Below are positions 47,899-59,462 of a stretch of DNA of 64,000 nucleotides, in pieces; position 1 is the stretch's first letter; the number at the start of each line of letters is the position of its first letter. Origin of the DNA: Fomitopsis serialis (lineage: Eukaryota > Basidiomycota > Agaricomycetes > Polyporales > Fomitopsidaceae); NCBI RefSeq assembly GCF_022376445.1, contig NW_025955051.1, forward strand, positions 94,178-158,177, read 5' to 3'. Both the position numbers and the translations under genes were made by a program. The notes below the pieces were generated by a model. That model searched no databases. It saw nothing but the letters and a program-made list of their open reading frames with translations, and was not told where the DNA came from.

Positions 47899-48567
47899 TG
47901 ATCGTATTGGCAATGCATTGCTATCGGGAAGGGGGCAAGATCCCGTATCTCAGTATTACCTAAGCAAGTTTACAACGTTACTCGAAGGCAATATAATCCT
48001 CTAGCGTGCGTACTTACAATCTCCAGCCGGCCGTCCTGCGGTGTGCTCGCGTCAGGTGCGCCAGGGAGGCACATCGCCGCCAGTCCATATACGCTATTTT
48101 TCTTGGAAGAAATTCCCTTTGAAGGGGGTAATTCGGTCACCATCAAATTACTGTGGCTGACATGGGCGAACTCAACACTCACTCGTCGCCTCCAACATCA
48201 TTCATAGAGTGAAATACCCCCTGCAGACGTAACTATTCTCCGTTCTGGAATCGAACCTGCCGGTGCTCGTCCGATGACGCGACACGCCCTGTGCAGCGTA
48301 CCAGAGAACAGTCCACGCGATGTCGCCTCGAGCTCGACTTTGACCGAGAGTCGAAGACAACTCCGTATATTCCCAAGGAATGTGCGGCGAGACGTTTTCC
48401 GGTTTGCTGTGGACGAAGAATAGTGATCAATGCCTATCTTCGCGACCAGGTATCCGTATACACCTTGGTCTGGTTTGCGTCCTCCAATGAACCCTGACGG
48501 GAAGAAACCATCGAAGATCATTCATTCGAAAGGCATGCGTCGTACTACCGAAGTCGTAATCGGGGAT
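47899..48567. other. No supported gene
   Basis: Short overlapping frames on both strands around 48198-48521, unrecognised. Confidence 0.45.
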
Positions 48568-48882
48568 CTATATGGTGGACATGGCATACACCCGTAAGGC
48601 GTCGCCGGACTTATTCAGCTCTTGAATGAGGGGACCCAGGTCCGCCTTGGCACGCAGCGGTTGTCGAGCCTGTTCCAAAGCGGGCATAATGTCCTCTGTG
48701 TCGAGGGAGGAAGTCGACAGCAAGACATGCATAGCAACCTTCTCCTCGGGAGAGACTGCCTCGTTCATGCTCCACACAAGGGCAAGGCTATTAACAAGGA
48801 GCTTGTTCGAGTTGTCGGATCCGGGGTCCTTCCTCGCTGCTGCCGCAGGACGACTCTCCAAGCTCCACGCGAGGAACGGCAC
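48568..48882 (-). CDS. Small open frame, 104 codons, possible protein or fragment
   Basis: A compact frame with protein-like composition: Leu/Ala/Glu-rich, likely helical, e.g. NSLALVWSMNEAVSPEEKVA and ALRVYAMSTI. The pattern 'xVSPEEKxALxxLL' loosely recalls helical TerB-type domains, but the match is too short to name it. It could be an exon of a larger decayed gene. I see no flanking exons that join convincingly. Confidence 0.25.
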   Translation of the reverse strand: MPFLAWSLESRPAAAARKDPGSDNSNKLLVNSLALVWSMNEAVSPEEKVAMHVLLSTSSLDTEDIMPALEQARQPLRAKADLGPLIQELNKSGDALRVYAMSTI

Positions 48883-48899
48883 GGAGAGAGAACTTGTTA

Positions 48900-51800
48900 G
48901 CGAACTTGAAGGTCGCTACAACGTAACGGATACTCTGTAAAATGCACATGCACATGCATTGCTACTGAGAAGAATCATCGGACAGTCGTATGCGGCTTGC
49001 GTCCGTACTACACTGATCATGGATCTGCATAGTGAGCTCGTCATGGCTTACCTCGTTTGAGGTAGCTTACTTGCATGCCTTCCGCCTAGAACATGAACAG
49101 TGATGTATACCAGCCGACGGATGAAGCTACATATCTGCACAGAACTATCAGTGTCTGATACTCGTGTGGCCATCCTAGGTGACATCACTGCGGCGATATA
49201 GGACGCACGGATGTCAAATTACATGCAGACAAGTAGTGTCACCCTTTCCTTCAGAGAGCTTCTCGCGGGGCTTCAGCTGTTCCATACGCAAAGGAATGTC
49301 CGCGGAGCAAGTATCGCGAAATTACTGTTCATGTCTGCTCAGTATTCCGTTGCATGACAGGCATGTCGAGGTTTACTCTGGCTGTTTTCGGTCGGTCGCC
49401 GATATCAAGCGGGGAAGGGGTCGTCGAACATTGAATTGAAGGATCCCTCATGCTTACAATGACACGCATGAACTCGTCTTCCATGCATCCGTGGACTGCT
49501 GGCGTCGGACCAGTACGTTAGTTAGCATTCACCAATGACAAGCACGAACGGCGTCGAGTTGAGAAAAGACCAAAATAGGCTCACTCGTTTGAAACGGACC
49601 CTACAGGGAGACACTCAACATTCAGAACGGCCGGCACTTCCTTTGAGAAACTGATTCCACATGTCCGCCACAGAAGTCAGTTGGAGCAGTTCGAAAATTC
49701 TGAGCATCGCCATATGTACGTCTCAATGAGCATTGCTCCCTTCGAATGTACGGCGCACGCGCCACATACCTGCATGTTGAGGGAAACGGGTCGGTTGATA
49801 AAGCAGTATGTAGAGAAGCCGTCTGAACTTCATTATCAGTTACGTCAGTAAATCAATCAGAGTACTTGACGAACCGAACATACTGCTGCGAACAGCATGT
49901 TTGCGAACATCCAAGCATACGCACTGGCACATGGGCGCGCGCCTATGGGAAGAACCGTATGAGTTCAGGAAGCTGAGTGCGAGTCAGATCATTCGAGGGT
50001 AGATACTTAAGAGATGATGGTCAGACGTACCCCAGAGAAAGCCATGAGTACTTTATGTTTGAACGACACTGCCATGTGCGCATGTGAACGCTCAATCGGC
50101 ACGAAGAATGACGCTCATGCCGATGTCTAGAGCAAGTATATTGAGTTAGATGCCCTTAAACCGTGACGCACTGGCAGTCTACTTACGATCGGCAACAGAA
50201 GTCGGTGACGATCCATGGTCCTCTCGCCAAATGTCCTCCGTTTTATGCAAATTCCACTGCATTGTCGATTACACTGTACACCATCATGAGGCTGATGTTA
50301 CAGGTGATTACTTTAAACCTTTGAATGTGCTCCTCTGCTTCTCCGCATCAAACACGTCACACAGCTCCTTCCATGCTCGTACGATACAGACAAGCACCTC
50401 GGAACTGATACCTATTCGTCAATTCTGAGCGGCTCTTAGTAAGACCTAAAAGTATTGCTACGTTCCGGGCCCCCGTAACGTGCTCAGACCGTGACAGAGA
50501 GCGTCAGCGTCTTCTACATTCCTCACCTTTGGACACAAACTTCCAAAGTAGTTGGTCAGGTTTCTCCAGGTCCAGGGCTCCAGTCTCAGTTCAGTCGCTA
50601 GGAGAGGAAGCCCACAAGAACGGCGAAAATGGGGCGGAGGAGTGGACCAGCTTCATTATAGCTGAAGCGCTGACGGGCCGTTCCGGGCCGATAATTGGCG
50701 TCTGGTTTCTTGAGCCAGTCTTGAGCGCTTGAGTACGTTCATCCCTTCCTCGACCTCGCGACCTCCTCCTATACACCTCGTGCACATCTCGGACATGTAC
50801 AGACCGGATGCCAGCCACAAAAATAGGAGAAACCGTGAAATGCAACGATACCTGTTCACCGACAGTGAAGTATGCCGTGATGAGTCATACGTTGAACTGC
50901 CGACTGGGTCACAAGTATGGTATGTCTTCCTCTATCCTCGTATTTGAACTATCTTAAGTCATCGTGAATGAAGTTCCCTCATTGTATTTGGCTAGACTAG
51001 TGAATCACAACTAGTTGCGTCGCGGCAGCAAAGTCATGAGGCGCGCGGCACAGTGACGCTCTATTACGATCGAGGTACCAAATTCGTGTACCGCGGCAAA
51101 CACACCGGCTAGAAGAACATCGTCCTCTTCTCGCCCTACGAGCGACTGCGTGGGAAGCGCAGACTCATCCGCGAGTTCCTCGACATGCTCTCATAGTCGA
51201 GAAGCACAGGTATAGTGTCGCGAAGGGCGTCGTTTGGTCCCAGGGCCCTGAGCGGCTTGTTTAGCACATCCACAAGTACCAGAGGTGCTAGAGACTATCC
51301 TTGTTTCTAAGCACTTAACGCGTCACTGGCGTGCAGCGCTGTCGTGTCGGTCTCAAACGCAGGTATCGCGCGGATTTGCTCCCGAGGGAACGGGCGACCC
51401 GATGGTGGTGACGCCATGGAGTCTCGTTGATGTACGTGGTCTGTTAAAAACTGGACGCTCCTCTCTAAACAATTGTCCATCAGATCTTTCCTTCACTGCC
51501 CTATACCCCTTCTTGAAAGCCAGGTGCCTTGCCGAAGCAATGGGACATGGCGTATGCGGAGATGGTTGTATATGGCTGACATACCCTCCTTAGTAACGAC
51601 TCACTCAAATATCATTGGCTATCAACACCGATGAGGGCCGGAACTGCAGCGGCGCCTTCGTTGGCTCCTTCAAATTACAAGGGGATGTCCTAACTACTCA
51701 ACTGGAATGCATGGCGAAATGGGCTGCACGTCTATCTACTCCGGTGAGTTATAACTGACGGCCCGTATCATGGTGCAGGCTGACTTGACACCCCAGCAAA

Positions 51801-54070
51801 TGCAGGTGGAGCGAATACTACAGGTAGTCCTGGATTGTGCTACGACGCGTCGGTCTGAGTCAACTCCGTAAGTCAGACGATATTATTAGATGGCCGCCCT
51901 CCATTGTTTGAGGGACACTGTTACCGGCGCCGCGTGTTATTTTTTGAGTTTGACTGTTCCTCCTTCGCGTCTTTCTCTTCCCTCACAATCGACCATAGAC
52001 ACAATCCGAAGTCGGCGCTGGGCCCGTGGCTCCACTTAGCGAGCACGCTCGTCTTAGGTGGACCCTGTCGTGATAAGAGTGCGACGGCATCAGCGCTCTA
52101 CGATACAGTACCTCCTTTCGACAACGCGGAACGAAGTACGACCCGTCTCCGGCGACTTGTACCACCAATTTATCAGGTATCTCGTGTTGGCAGGACACAA
52201 ATGCATGATATTGATGGGCCTTTGACTAGGTCCAATAGTTCTTTGTAGGTACGTTTACAGAAGCCGAAGCCACTATCTTGAGGCTGGACGATGACTATAT
52301 CCTCATCATAGGTCCTATTATACGTACTATAGCAACACGAGCCTTGGGCACTCTCACCCAGATGAACGCTCGGGTCCTGGAGTCAGACACTCAACATGGG
52401 ATATCAAAATTGTGCAACTCGGAAAGTACAGGCTGCACTGCATCTGCTTTGCAATCTAGCTCTCTGTCTGCATTACGGGACTGAACAGGTAACGTGGAAC
52501 GCTTATCACATGGTGGTCGCGGCTCTCGGCGCCCACTGGACCTTCCACGCTACGACATGTGCGGCATTCACTCCTACTTATCTCTTCCGAGTAGAGGCGC
52601 ATTGATCGAGACGTTCCTTGGTCATGGAAGGCGTTGCAATTGAAGATGTGTGAGAGCTACAGCGCGCGACAGGTCACCGCTACTTTCGTACAGCGCCCCA
52701 TCTACTAGGAGTCGGGAACGAAAATTCTGCAAACCCAATGAACAATGTGGTTGTATTGGCGGTCTCTGAAATTCCGAACACGGTTAGTTTCGGTTGTTGT
52801 GGCTTGTCTGTCTGGTTGACAATGACGTCGGATCCGCGGAAAAGGGAGCTACACTGGGCGTCTTAACACTTTGGTGTAAGCGCTAATCAAGCGCTGGTTT
52901 GGCAAGTACACACAAGAGCTGGTCGGAGCGAGAACACCAGTGTTTCCGATCTATGAGCGCTGTCGTCCTACCGTCCGCTCGCTTCCGTCAGAATATCCAG
53001 AGGCACCCCAATTGATGACAAGAGCCCCTCGCTGTCAACGCACGGCCACGAAGTTAATCCCTCCGCTGCCTCGACCGGTGACTCAATTATCATTTGCTAG
53101 GTGGACCTATTCTCTTCGTCATGCTGGTATTGACGCTCACAAACTTGAAACTTCTTTTGACGAAGCAGCAATGGCTTGGTGTTTAGTATTATAGGTCGGA
53201 CAGCTGCTTATCCTCATACTGCATTGCGCCGCGGTGACAGGGCCGAGACTTACCGAATGACAATTCGAAGTGATTTGACAGGCAAGCAAACATATTTCTG
53301 TCCCGGCTGCTGGTGTCTCTGTGATATGAGGTTTCCTCGCTTACCCTTGCGCGCACCGTGGATTTGTTTCATAGCATGCTTCTCTGCCAGTCACTCCGAA
53401 AGTTGTACCAACACCACGGGAAGACGCGGCTGCTTTCTGTCAGCGGAGTTTCAGTGACGGCCTGTCGGACTGGAAGACGGATACGGGACCCCGGGATGAT
53501 GACATGAAATGGCAGCCGCTCCGAGCTGTACAGAATCAGTGCGTGATCATGCCAGGAAGTTCAGACCATTGTTCATGATTGCGCTGCTCTTTCTTCACAC
53601 AAAGACACGTACTCCATTACAGGAGTACGATTGTAGTGACCAAAGTATGCCATTGTCAGGATACTGCGATCGCAATATGGTTGGCTAAACCGTGTCCGAT
53701 AGATGGGCTCCGGCATGAAGTACCGGGACGCTGAAGAATCCAACGTCATCTGCGGCTGGTGTGCACCAACCGCATGCCTCACAGGACTCATGTTTTCGTT
53801 CAGCCTTCCGTTATCGCGTCAAAATCGATATATCGACATTAGAGCTTCACTTCCGCACGTTCCTGAAATGCGGACCGGCTCCGACCACCTAGTGCCTACA
53901 TGACGCCCGCAACGGTGAGGGTATCCATATTGGAATATGCGATACAACTCACAATCCGTGCCGATTTGAACGGAATGACAGGGACACGAGACACCGCTTC
54001 GTTGGTATGTCCGCCTTCATCGTATCGGAGCTCGACTGTGCACGGAGGCTGTGTTGGAGCTCTACCCTAC
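48900..54070. other. Gene-poor stretch of about 5 kb
   Basis: Fragments of coding-like sequence occur, mostly on plus: around 51040-51195 (GTVTLYYDRG, then after a stop YERLRGKRRLIREFLDML), 51640-51750 (CSGAFVGSFKLQGDVLTTQL) and 51904-52248. On minus, 49560-50080 has a few hydrophobic exon-like pieces. None joins into a recognisable gene. These may be remnants of decayed genes. Confidence 0.4.
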
Positions 54071-54073
54071 GAG

Positions 54074-54080
54074 TATATAA
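54074..54080 (+). promoter_or_regulatory. Possible TATA box of acyl-CoA oxidase 1
   Basis: TATATAA lies 45 bases before the start codon chosen at 54125. Confidence 0.4.
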
Positions 54081-54124
54081 GACAATTTGACCAGCCACAC
54101 AGGGTCAGCACGCCTCGCATCGAA

Positions 54125-56198
54125 ATGTGGCCTACCGAAGCACTCTTGAACACCGAGCTTTGGCAAACCCCTCAGGCCTCGGCCTCGGAGCTTGGACTCG
54201 GAGAGGTGTCTTACCTTCGTGCTGAATCCATCTCCAAGGCTTATGGTAAAGACCACGTTTGTCAATCGCACTGCGTATCTGACAAAATGTAGGACTCACG
54301 TTGAAGGATGTCGCGACTCTGACACCGAAGTTCTGGACGCTACACCAAGACCCGATACTGTGCATAGACGGCGCTGCAACTACCTTACTGACTATCCACT
54401 ACAACCTCTGTCTCGGCACGGTTAGCACCTACCTGCCTCATAGGAAGGACCTCTTCCCGGTTGCGCAGAGCCTCACTGAGTACAAGACCATGTAGGTGGT
54501 TCGATCGCTTGTCTTGTATTGTGCACTCATCCGATGCGTCTCGTGCAGAGGTCAATTTTGCCTGACTGAAGGTTGGACATTTTCAATTTTCTCGAATGAA
54601 TACAAAGTGATACTGGTACTATAGTTGGGCATGGTCTCGACGCGTTCAATTTGGGCACCACGGCAACTCTTCTGCCGGACGGTGGCTTCGACCTTCATTG
54701 TCCCACGGCGGCGAATGCTAAGTAAGTCCACTCCGGTCAGATACCTTCAGGAGCTAATGAATTACCCAGATACATGCCGCCCACCATTCCGGTGCTTGGC
54801 CGTCCTTGTGTAGCGGTGGTATTCGCGCAGCTTGTTGTCGACGGCGAGAAGCGAGGGATACGTCCCTTCCTTGTCACTTTGAACGACGGCAAGACCATGT
54901 CCAAAGGCATCACCGCTCAGTAAGTCTCTTCGCATCTATTCAAACCGTCGTGCCCAATGACATCGACACCGCAGGCTCGTACCTACCCGTCACGGAGCTG
55001 CGCCTGTCAACCACGCCATAACGCGGTTCGAGCATGTCACGCTGCCCTCCTCCGCCCTGCTCGGCCGCCTCGAGAAGTCGGACTCGGCTCACCAAGACTT
55101 CCTTACCCAGATCTGGCGGGTCGCCGTCGGCACACTCTCCCTGAGCTCGATCACCATCCCCGGGCTGCAGATCGCGACGCACATCGCATTCAAGTACTCC
55201 GTCCGCCGCAAGATCGGCGGCCCTGACGGCGCGCCGCTGCCCATCATCTCGTTCCGCACGCAGCAGATGCCCATCTTCTACGCGGCGGCGCAGGTGTACG
55301 TCCTGCAAGCACTCAGCAAGCACATCGTTCTGCTCTTCGCGGACACGACAGTCGATCCTCGCGCGAGACATGCGGCTGCTACGATCTTCAAGGCGACGAC
55401 GATGCGTCAGTGTCAGAATCTGCACCTCGCGCTTTCTGAGCGGTGTGGGGCACAAGGTCTTTTTGCGTACAATCAGATCGTATCGCAGCTGGTCTGTATT
55501 GTCCATGCTGCCCTGTGGGCCCTCATTCACTCATGGCATCTCTATAGAGTGACTACCGGGGCAATCTCATCGCCGAAGGCGATATTCTTGTGCTTTCCAT
55601 TCGTGAGTTGATGACGTTTGACGTCCTCGCACGGGTGCCTTGACGTATATGGTTGCTTCCAGGTCTCGCCAGCGAGCTGCTAATCGGGCGGTACACCCTT
55701 CCGTCCGCGGCGGACCCGGAGAGTATCCTCGCCAAACACGAAAGCGCTCTCTTCGACGAATGCCGCGACATCGCGAAGACACATGGCCACCGCAGCAAGG
55801 CCTTTGCGTCCCTCGTTCTTCCCCGCTGCCTGTCCCTGGTGGAGGCCATCGGAGCCCGCATGGCATTCGAGGCCGCGCTCGCCGAGGGCGTTCCGAAGCC
55901 GCTCGTCGATCTCTTCGTTTCTCAGACGATCAAAGAGGACCTCCCATGGTACGTCGAAGCAGGTCTGCTCAGTCGTGCCGGCCACATGGAGAAGGAGAAT
56001 GAGGCTTTCGAGGCAGCGCTTCCCGTCATGGCAGGGTTCATCGATGGGATGGGAGCAGCGCCCTTTGTGCGGGCCCCTATTGTCAGCGATGCCAAATGGG
56101 ACCAGTTCTTGCAGACCCTCAAAGTATTCCAGCCGGCTGAAGGTGGTATTGCTACCGCTGAACTTGACGGCGCGCTCGATAAGGCGTTGGGGAGCTGA
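54125..56198 (+). CDS. Acyl-CoA oxidase (first copy)
   Basis: Flavoprotein that puts a trans-2 double bond into acyl-CoA and passes electrons to O2, normally peroxisomal. The start MWPTEALLNTELWQTP precedes LRAESISKAYG and LKDVATLTPKFWTLHQDP, the family's opening. After introns the frame gives FCLTEVGHGLDAFNLGTTA (flavin/substrate region, partly from a 23-base exon at 54549-54571), MPPTIPVLGRPCVAVVFAQL, GIRPFLVTLNDG, TLPSSALLGRLEKSD, IPIISFRTQQ-like PLPIISFRTQQMPIFYAAA, then RGNLIAEGDILVLSI and the C-terminal helical domain (PSAADPESILAKHESALFDE). About eight introns. Length about 600 residues, typical of the short Agaricomycete oxidases. The C-terminus is DKALGS, not a clear SKL peroxisome signal. 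It is paralogous to the gene at the right edge. Confidence 0.92.
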
Positions 56199-56645
56199 TG
56201 ATATCGCCCGAGTCCAAGCACGACATTGCACAGGCAGAGGTCGCTATACAGGAGGTTGTTGTCTCGAACTAGATGGGGTCCTAGACAGTCTAGTTGATGT
56301 TCTGGTGAAGGCAACGGCTGTTGTGGTACCATAGATGTTAGATGTTTACTCATCAGTGCAATGTATATCGGACATGCTGGTGCATTAGCAATGACCTGCA
56401 TGATCCCAATTCGTGGCTACTGGCAAAAAGACTGGGCTACTACGGTTCTCCCCGCGCAACCTACAGTTGCCTAAAGACGTGTAGTTGCTCAGTTGACTGC
56501 GAAGCACGAGGCAACGAGGATCGGATTCGCGTCGAGATCTGTCGCGGGGACCCGTCAAAGAACCTACCCGATGTCCGCATGTCGATAGGCCATGCTGACA
56601 CGGCACCCTAGACATGTTCCGCCACATGAGGATCGGGCATTGGGC

Positions 56646-56671
56646 GGTGACCGGTGACCGGTGACCGGTGA
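56646..56671. repeat. Tandem 7-mer, GGTGACC, 3.7 copies
   Basis: Three perfect GGTGACC units and a partial fourth, about 150 bases left of the inverted-repeat element. Confidence 0.9.
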
Positions 56672-56823
56672 AGCTTGAAGCGTTGACTGGAAAGGTGGGT
56701 TTAGAACTAGGCCCGCATCCGACCCGGACACAGTAGCTCACTTCGGGCCCTGGCAGGGTTCCCGCACGCAAATAGACGAATCTTCTGGTGCGTCTCGCGG
56801 CTGAGAAGCGTCAAAGTTGACTA

Positions 56824-57375
56824 CAGTCATCTACCCCCTGGTGAGTCGCTACCCCCCAGTGGGTCGATTGCCTATCGCGGGTGATAAGGATAAATCGGGA
56901 ATGTAGACGCCCGGTGATCGCTTCTTATCTCTCAAGCCCGACGCGATGTTCGCGGCTTACCGTTTGGGGGCTATTGAATGTAAACAGACCCGTCTTAATG
57001 CATGCATAGTCCGAATAAATGTCCAGACTGGTACTTCGAATACATGAGCAGCCTTTTGAGACTACAACAGTACAACAAAACCAGAGGTGTCGGACTAGGA
57101 CTGATTTAATCCTTATATGTATATATTGTACCCTACAGCATGCTCATGTACAGTACATTCGTTGTGGTAGATGTACACTAATTGCTCGTTGCCCTGCAAG
57201 CCATGCAGATTCTAAGCCCACTCGGAGGTGACACTCCCGGTAGACTCAGTGCGCGCGACGCGTCCCTCGTTATCTCGGAGTAGATAAGATGTGGATTACC
57301 AAATCGGGCTCTTATCACCCGCGATAGGCAGTCGACCCACTGGGGGGTAGCGACTCACCAGGGGGTAGATGACTG
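56824..57375. mobile_element. MITE-like DNA transposon, about 550 bases, CAGT ends
   Basis: The left end (56821-56888) and right end (57311-57378) are near-perfect inverted copies over 68 bases. Reading inward, both start CAGTCATCTACCCCCTGG. Each end is flanked by TA (56822-56823 and 57376-57377). CAGT termini and a TA target are typical of Tc1/mariner elements. The interior of about 420 bases has no transposase, so it is non-autonomous. It lies between acyl-CoA oxidase 1 and the second P450 and shares no sequence with the foldback element at 3.8 kb. Confidence 0.85.
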
Positions 57376-57378
57376 TAG

Positions 57379-59390
57379 TAGGAGCGCTGGGTGCCAATGT
57401 ATGTACTGAGTTGTCCCATCCCCGTGCGCTCCGTCTGAAACTGTCTCGTTCGATGCACTGTACTATCGGGCCGATGGTATCTCGGCCATCCTCCCTGAGG
57501 GACCGTGGTCCGTCAGTGGACTCGGAGGTGCCTTGCTCAGAAGACGATCTAAGCCAATGAACTGCAATCGTTTGCTTCTGCGCTACTAAGTAGTGTAAGG
57601 CTATAGCACTCGCATTTTAGTTACTATTCACGGTGGTACCGGTATAATTATGTACTAGGCTGTACTAGGTGTAATACTTATTTACAATTCAATCTGCCCT
57701 GGCAACCGGACCTCTGACACTCCGGCATCGCCACCCCGTTTTTGTCTTTTTCGTGCGCAACATCTTTGTGGCGTTCGGAGCCTCACAGGCCTCACTGTTC
57801 AACTTGATGCAGGTGCTGGAAGTCGAAGCCGCAGGAGGGACGGAGGGGCAGGAGGGAAAAAGAGGACGCAATCTAGTCATCACCCTCGAGTGCATGAGGC
57901 ACACGTAATGCGGGAGGTATGGTTTGTATAATTTCCCTCATTTGTGCATGATTCAGCCATGCAACTTGCAGGTACTTATCAACGAGTCGACGTTTCATGA
58001 CGGTCGTCCATTCCGGACTCAGGGGACAGAACCAGTTGCTACCAGCACAGTGGTGAGCTGACACGATTCGTCTCGGTAGACTCACTGGTTGTTGTTAGAG
58101 GACCGGCTTCACGCGGAGCGGGCACTGTTCTTCCATGGAGGAGTCTCGCTTGCCTCATAACCCCGAAACTGCGCGACAATACTTCAAAGCTTCACTGCTA
58201 GCGGTAATCTCCTGTCAGCGCTGCCTGCCATTGAGTCGGAATTGCAGGGCGCCTCCTCGAGCCATTATATTCAATGACGACATATCCAATTGATAAGCGG
58301 TGATAGGCATCACATATGTACTAATCAATGTTCTTGGTGTCCTTGCAGGGAATGCAGTGCATACAGCACGATATGACATATTACTGGTGGTAAAATGTTT
58401 ATCGGTACGTCTGCTCACATTCTTCTGAGCTGTAAGAGTGGTCTGGTACGGTGAAACTTTCGCAGGCTCACCTTTCTGCCTCGGTCAACACGTTTGTACA
58501 AATTCATCACTTGGCTCGTCACAAGGCTGAAATTCTTGTCCACAGCTTATTACGGTGAAGCGGGTTGTACTGACGGCACAGCCTTTCATTGAGCCGTTCT
58601 TCTCGTCCAACCTCGCAAAGGAGCAGCCGCGGGTGATCCATGCATCGGATTACTGGACCTGCGAGAAGGTCCGAAATGGATCGAACGACTTTTGCCCCGG
58701 TGCACGGAAAGTTGTGGCTTACCACTGCTTACTGCGACTGGGATCATGCTACCATGAGAAAAGGTAGCCACTCGCTCTTCCTTCCGACTCGTTGTGTTGC
58801 GGAGAATTGCCGTTGACAGGTGCAATGTACGTCCTTATTCATACCAAGTGTCAGGGTGCGCCTGCCGTGGCCCGTCTGGATATACGCACGGCCGATATAC
58901 TGACATGTCGAATTGAAACCAAGCATAATAGTTGCAGATTGCACGGTACTCCGCGATACTCCGGTACGGCACCGCATACAATACCATTGTGATTCAGTCC
59001 AGCGCATATTCCACCATGGATCAATACACTATCTACCCATCCCGAAGAACGAATGTCATTCGCATGTCAGGACACGGATAGCATGTATACAGACGCTCGG
59101 CGAAGTTCTAGTGTCCTGGAATTCGATCAGCAGCGCTCCATGCATGATGAAAAGAGTGAATGTTCTGCGGCGCCATCTAGGTACGCATCTTCTCGGTACA
59201 TGGAGCAGTCCACGCCGGTCGTCCGAGGGGTTCTACACACTACCGCGCGGCTCGTTCATGTCGTATGATGTGAAATGCAAATACTGTCATTGACATGCAG
59301 CCGATGGCTGCGAAGTGGACGGAAGGGTTTCCCGGGGACTTGTTTCTCCGCGCAGCAGGTTCAAGATGTAGCCAAATAACGACTGACCTC
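57379..59390. other. No supported gene; upstream region of the second P450
   Basis: Frames of 60-126 codons (58555-58767, 58913-59293) without recognisable domains. Confidence 0.45.
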
Positions 59391-59398
59391 TATAAAAA
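59391..59398 (+). promoter_or_regulatory. TATA box of the second P450
   Basis: TATAAAAA, 65 bases before the start codon at 59463, in a good position for a core promoter. Confidence 0.55.
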
Positions 59399-59462
59399 GC
59401 CTTCCCCGGTGCCGAACGTACTCATCTCGAGCGGGTAGTAGCGCAATCTCGAACCTCTTACG

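Noticed and set aside
48236..48270. GGAATCGAACC, complement of a tRNA T-loop-like sequence
   Set aside because: No 5-base T stem, anticodon arm or acceptor stem could be paired around it.
48568..48882. TerB/tellurite-resistance identity for the small frame
   Set aside because: Only a loose helical pattern matches, with no conserved metal ligands confirmed, so it is left unnamed.
49560..50080. Possible wax-synthase-like (MBOAT) membrane protein on the minus strand
   Set aside because: A few hydrophobic exon-like pieces can be spliced, but the family's WHQ-type motif and a continuous frame are missing.
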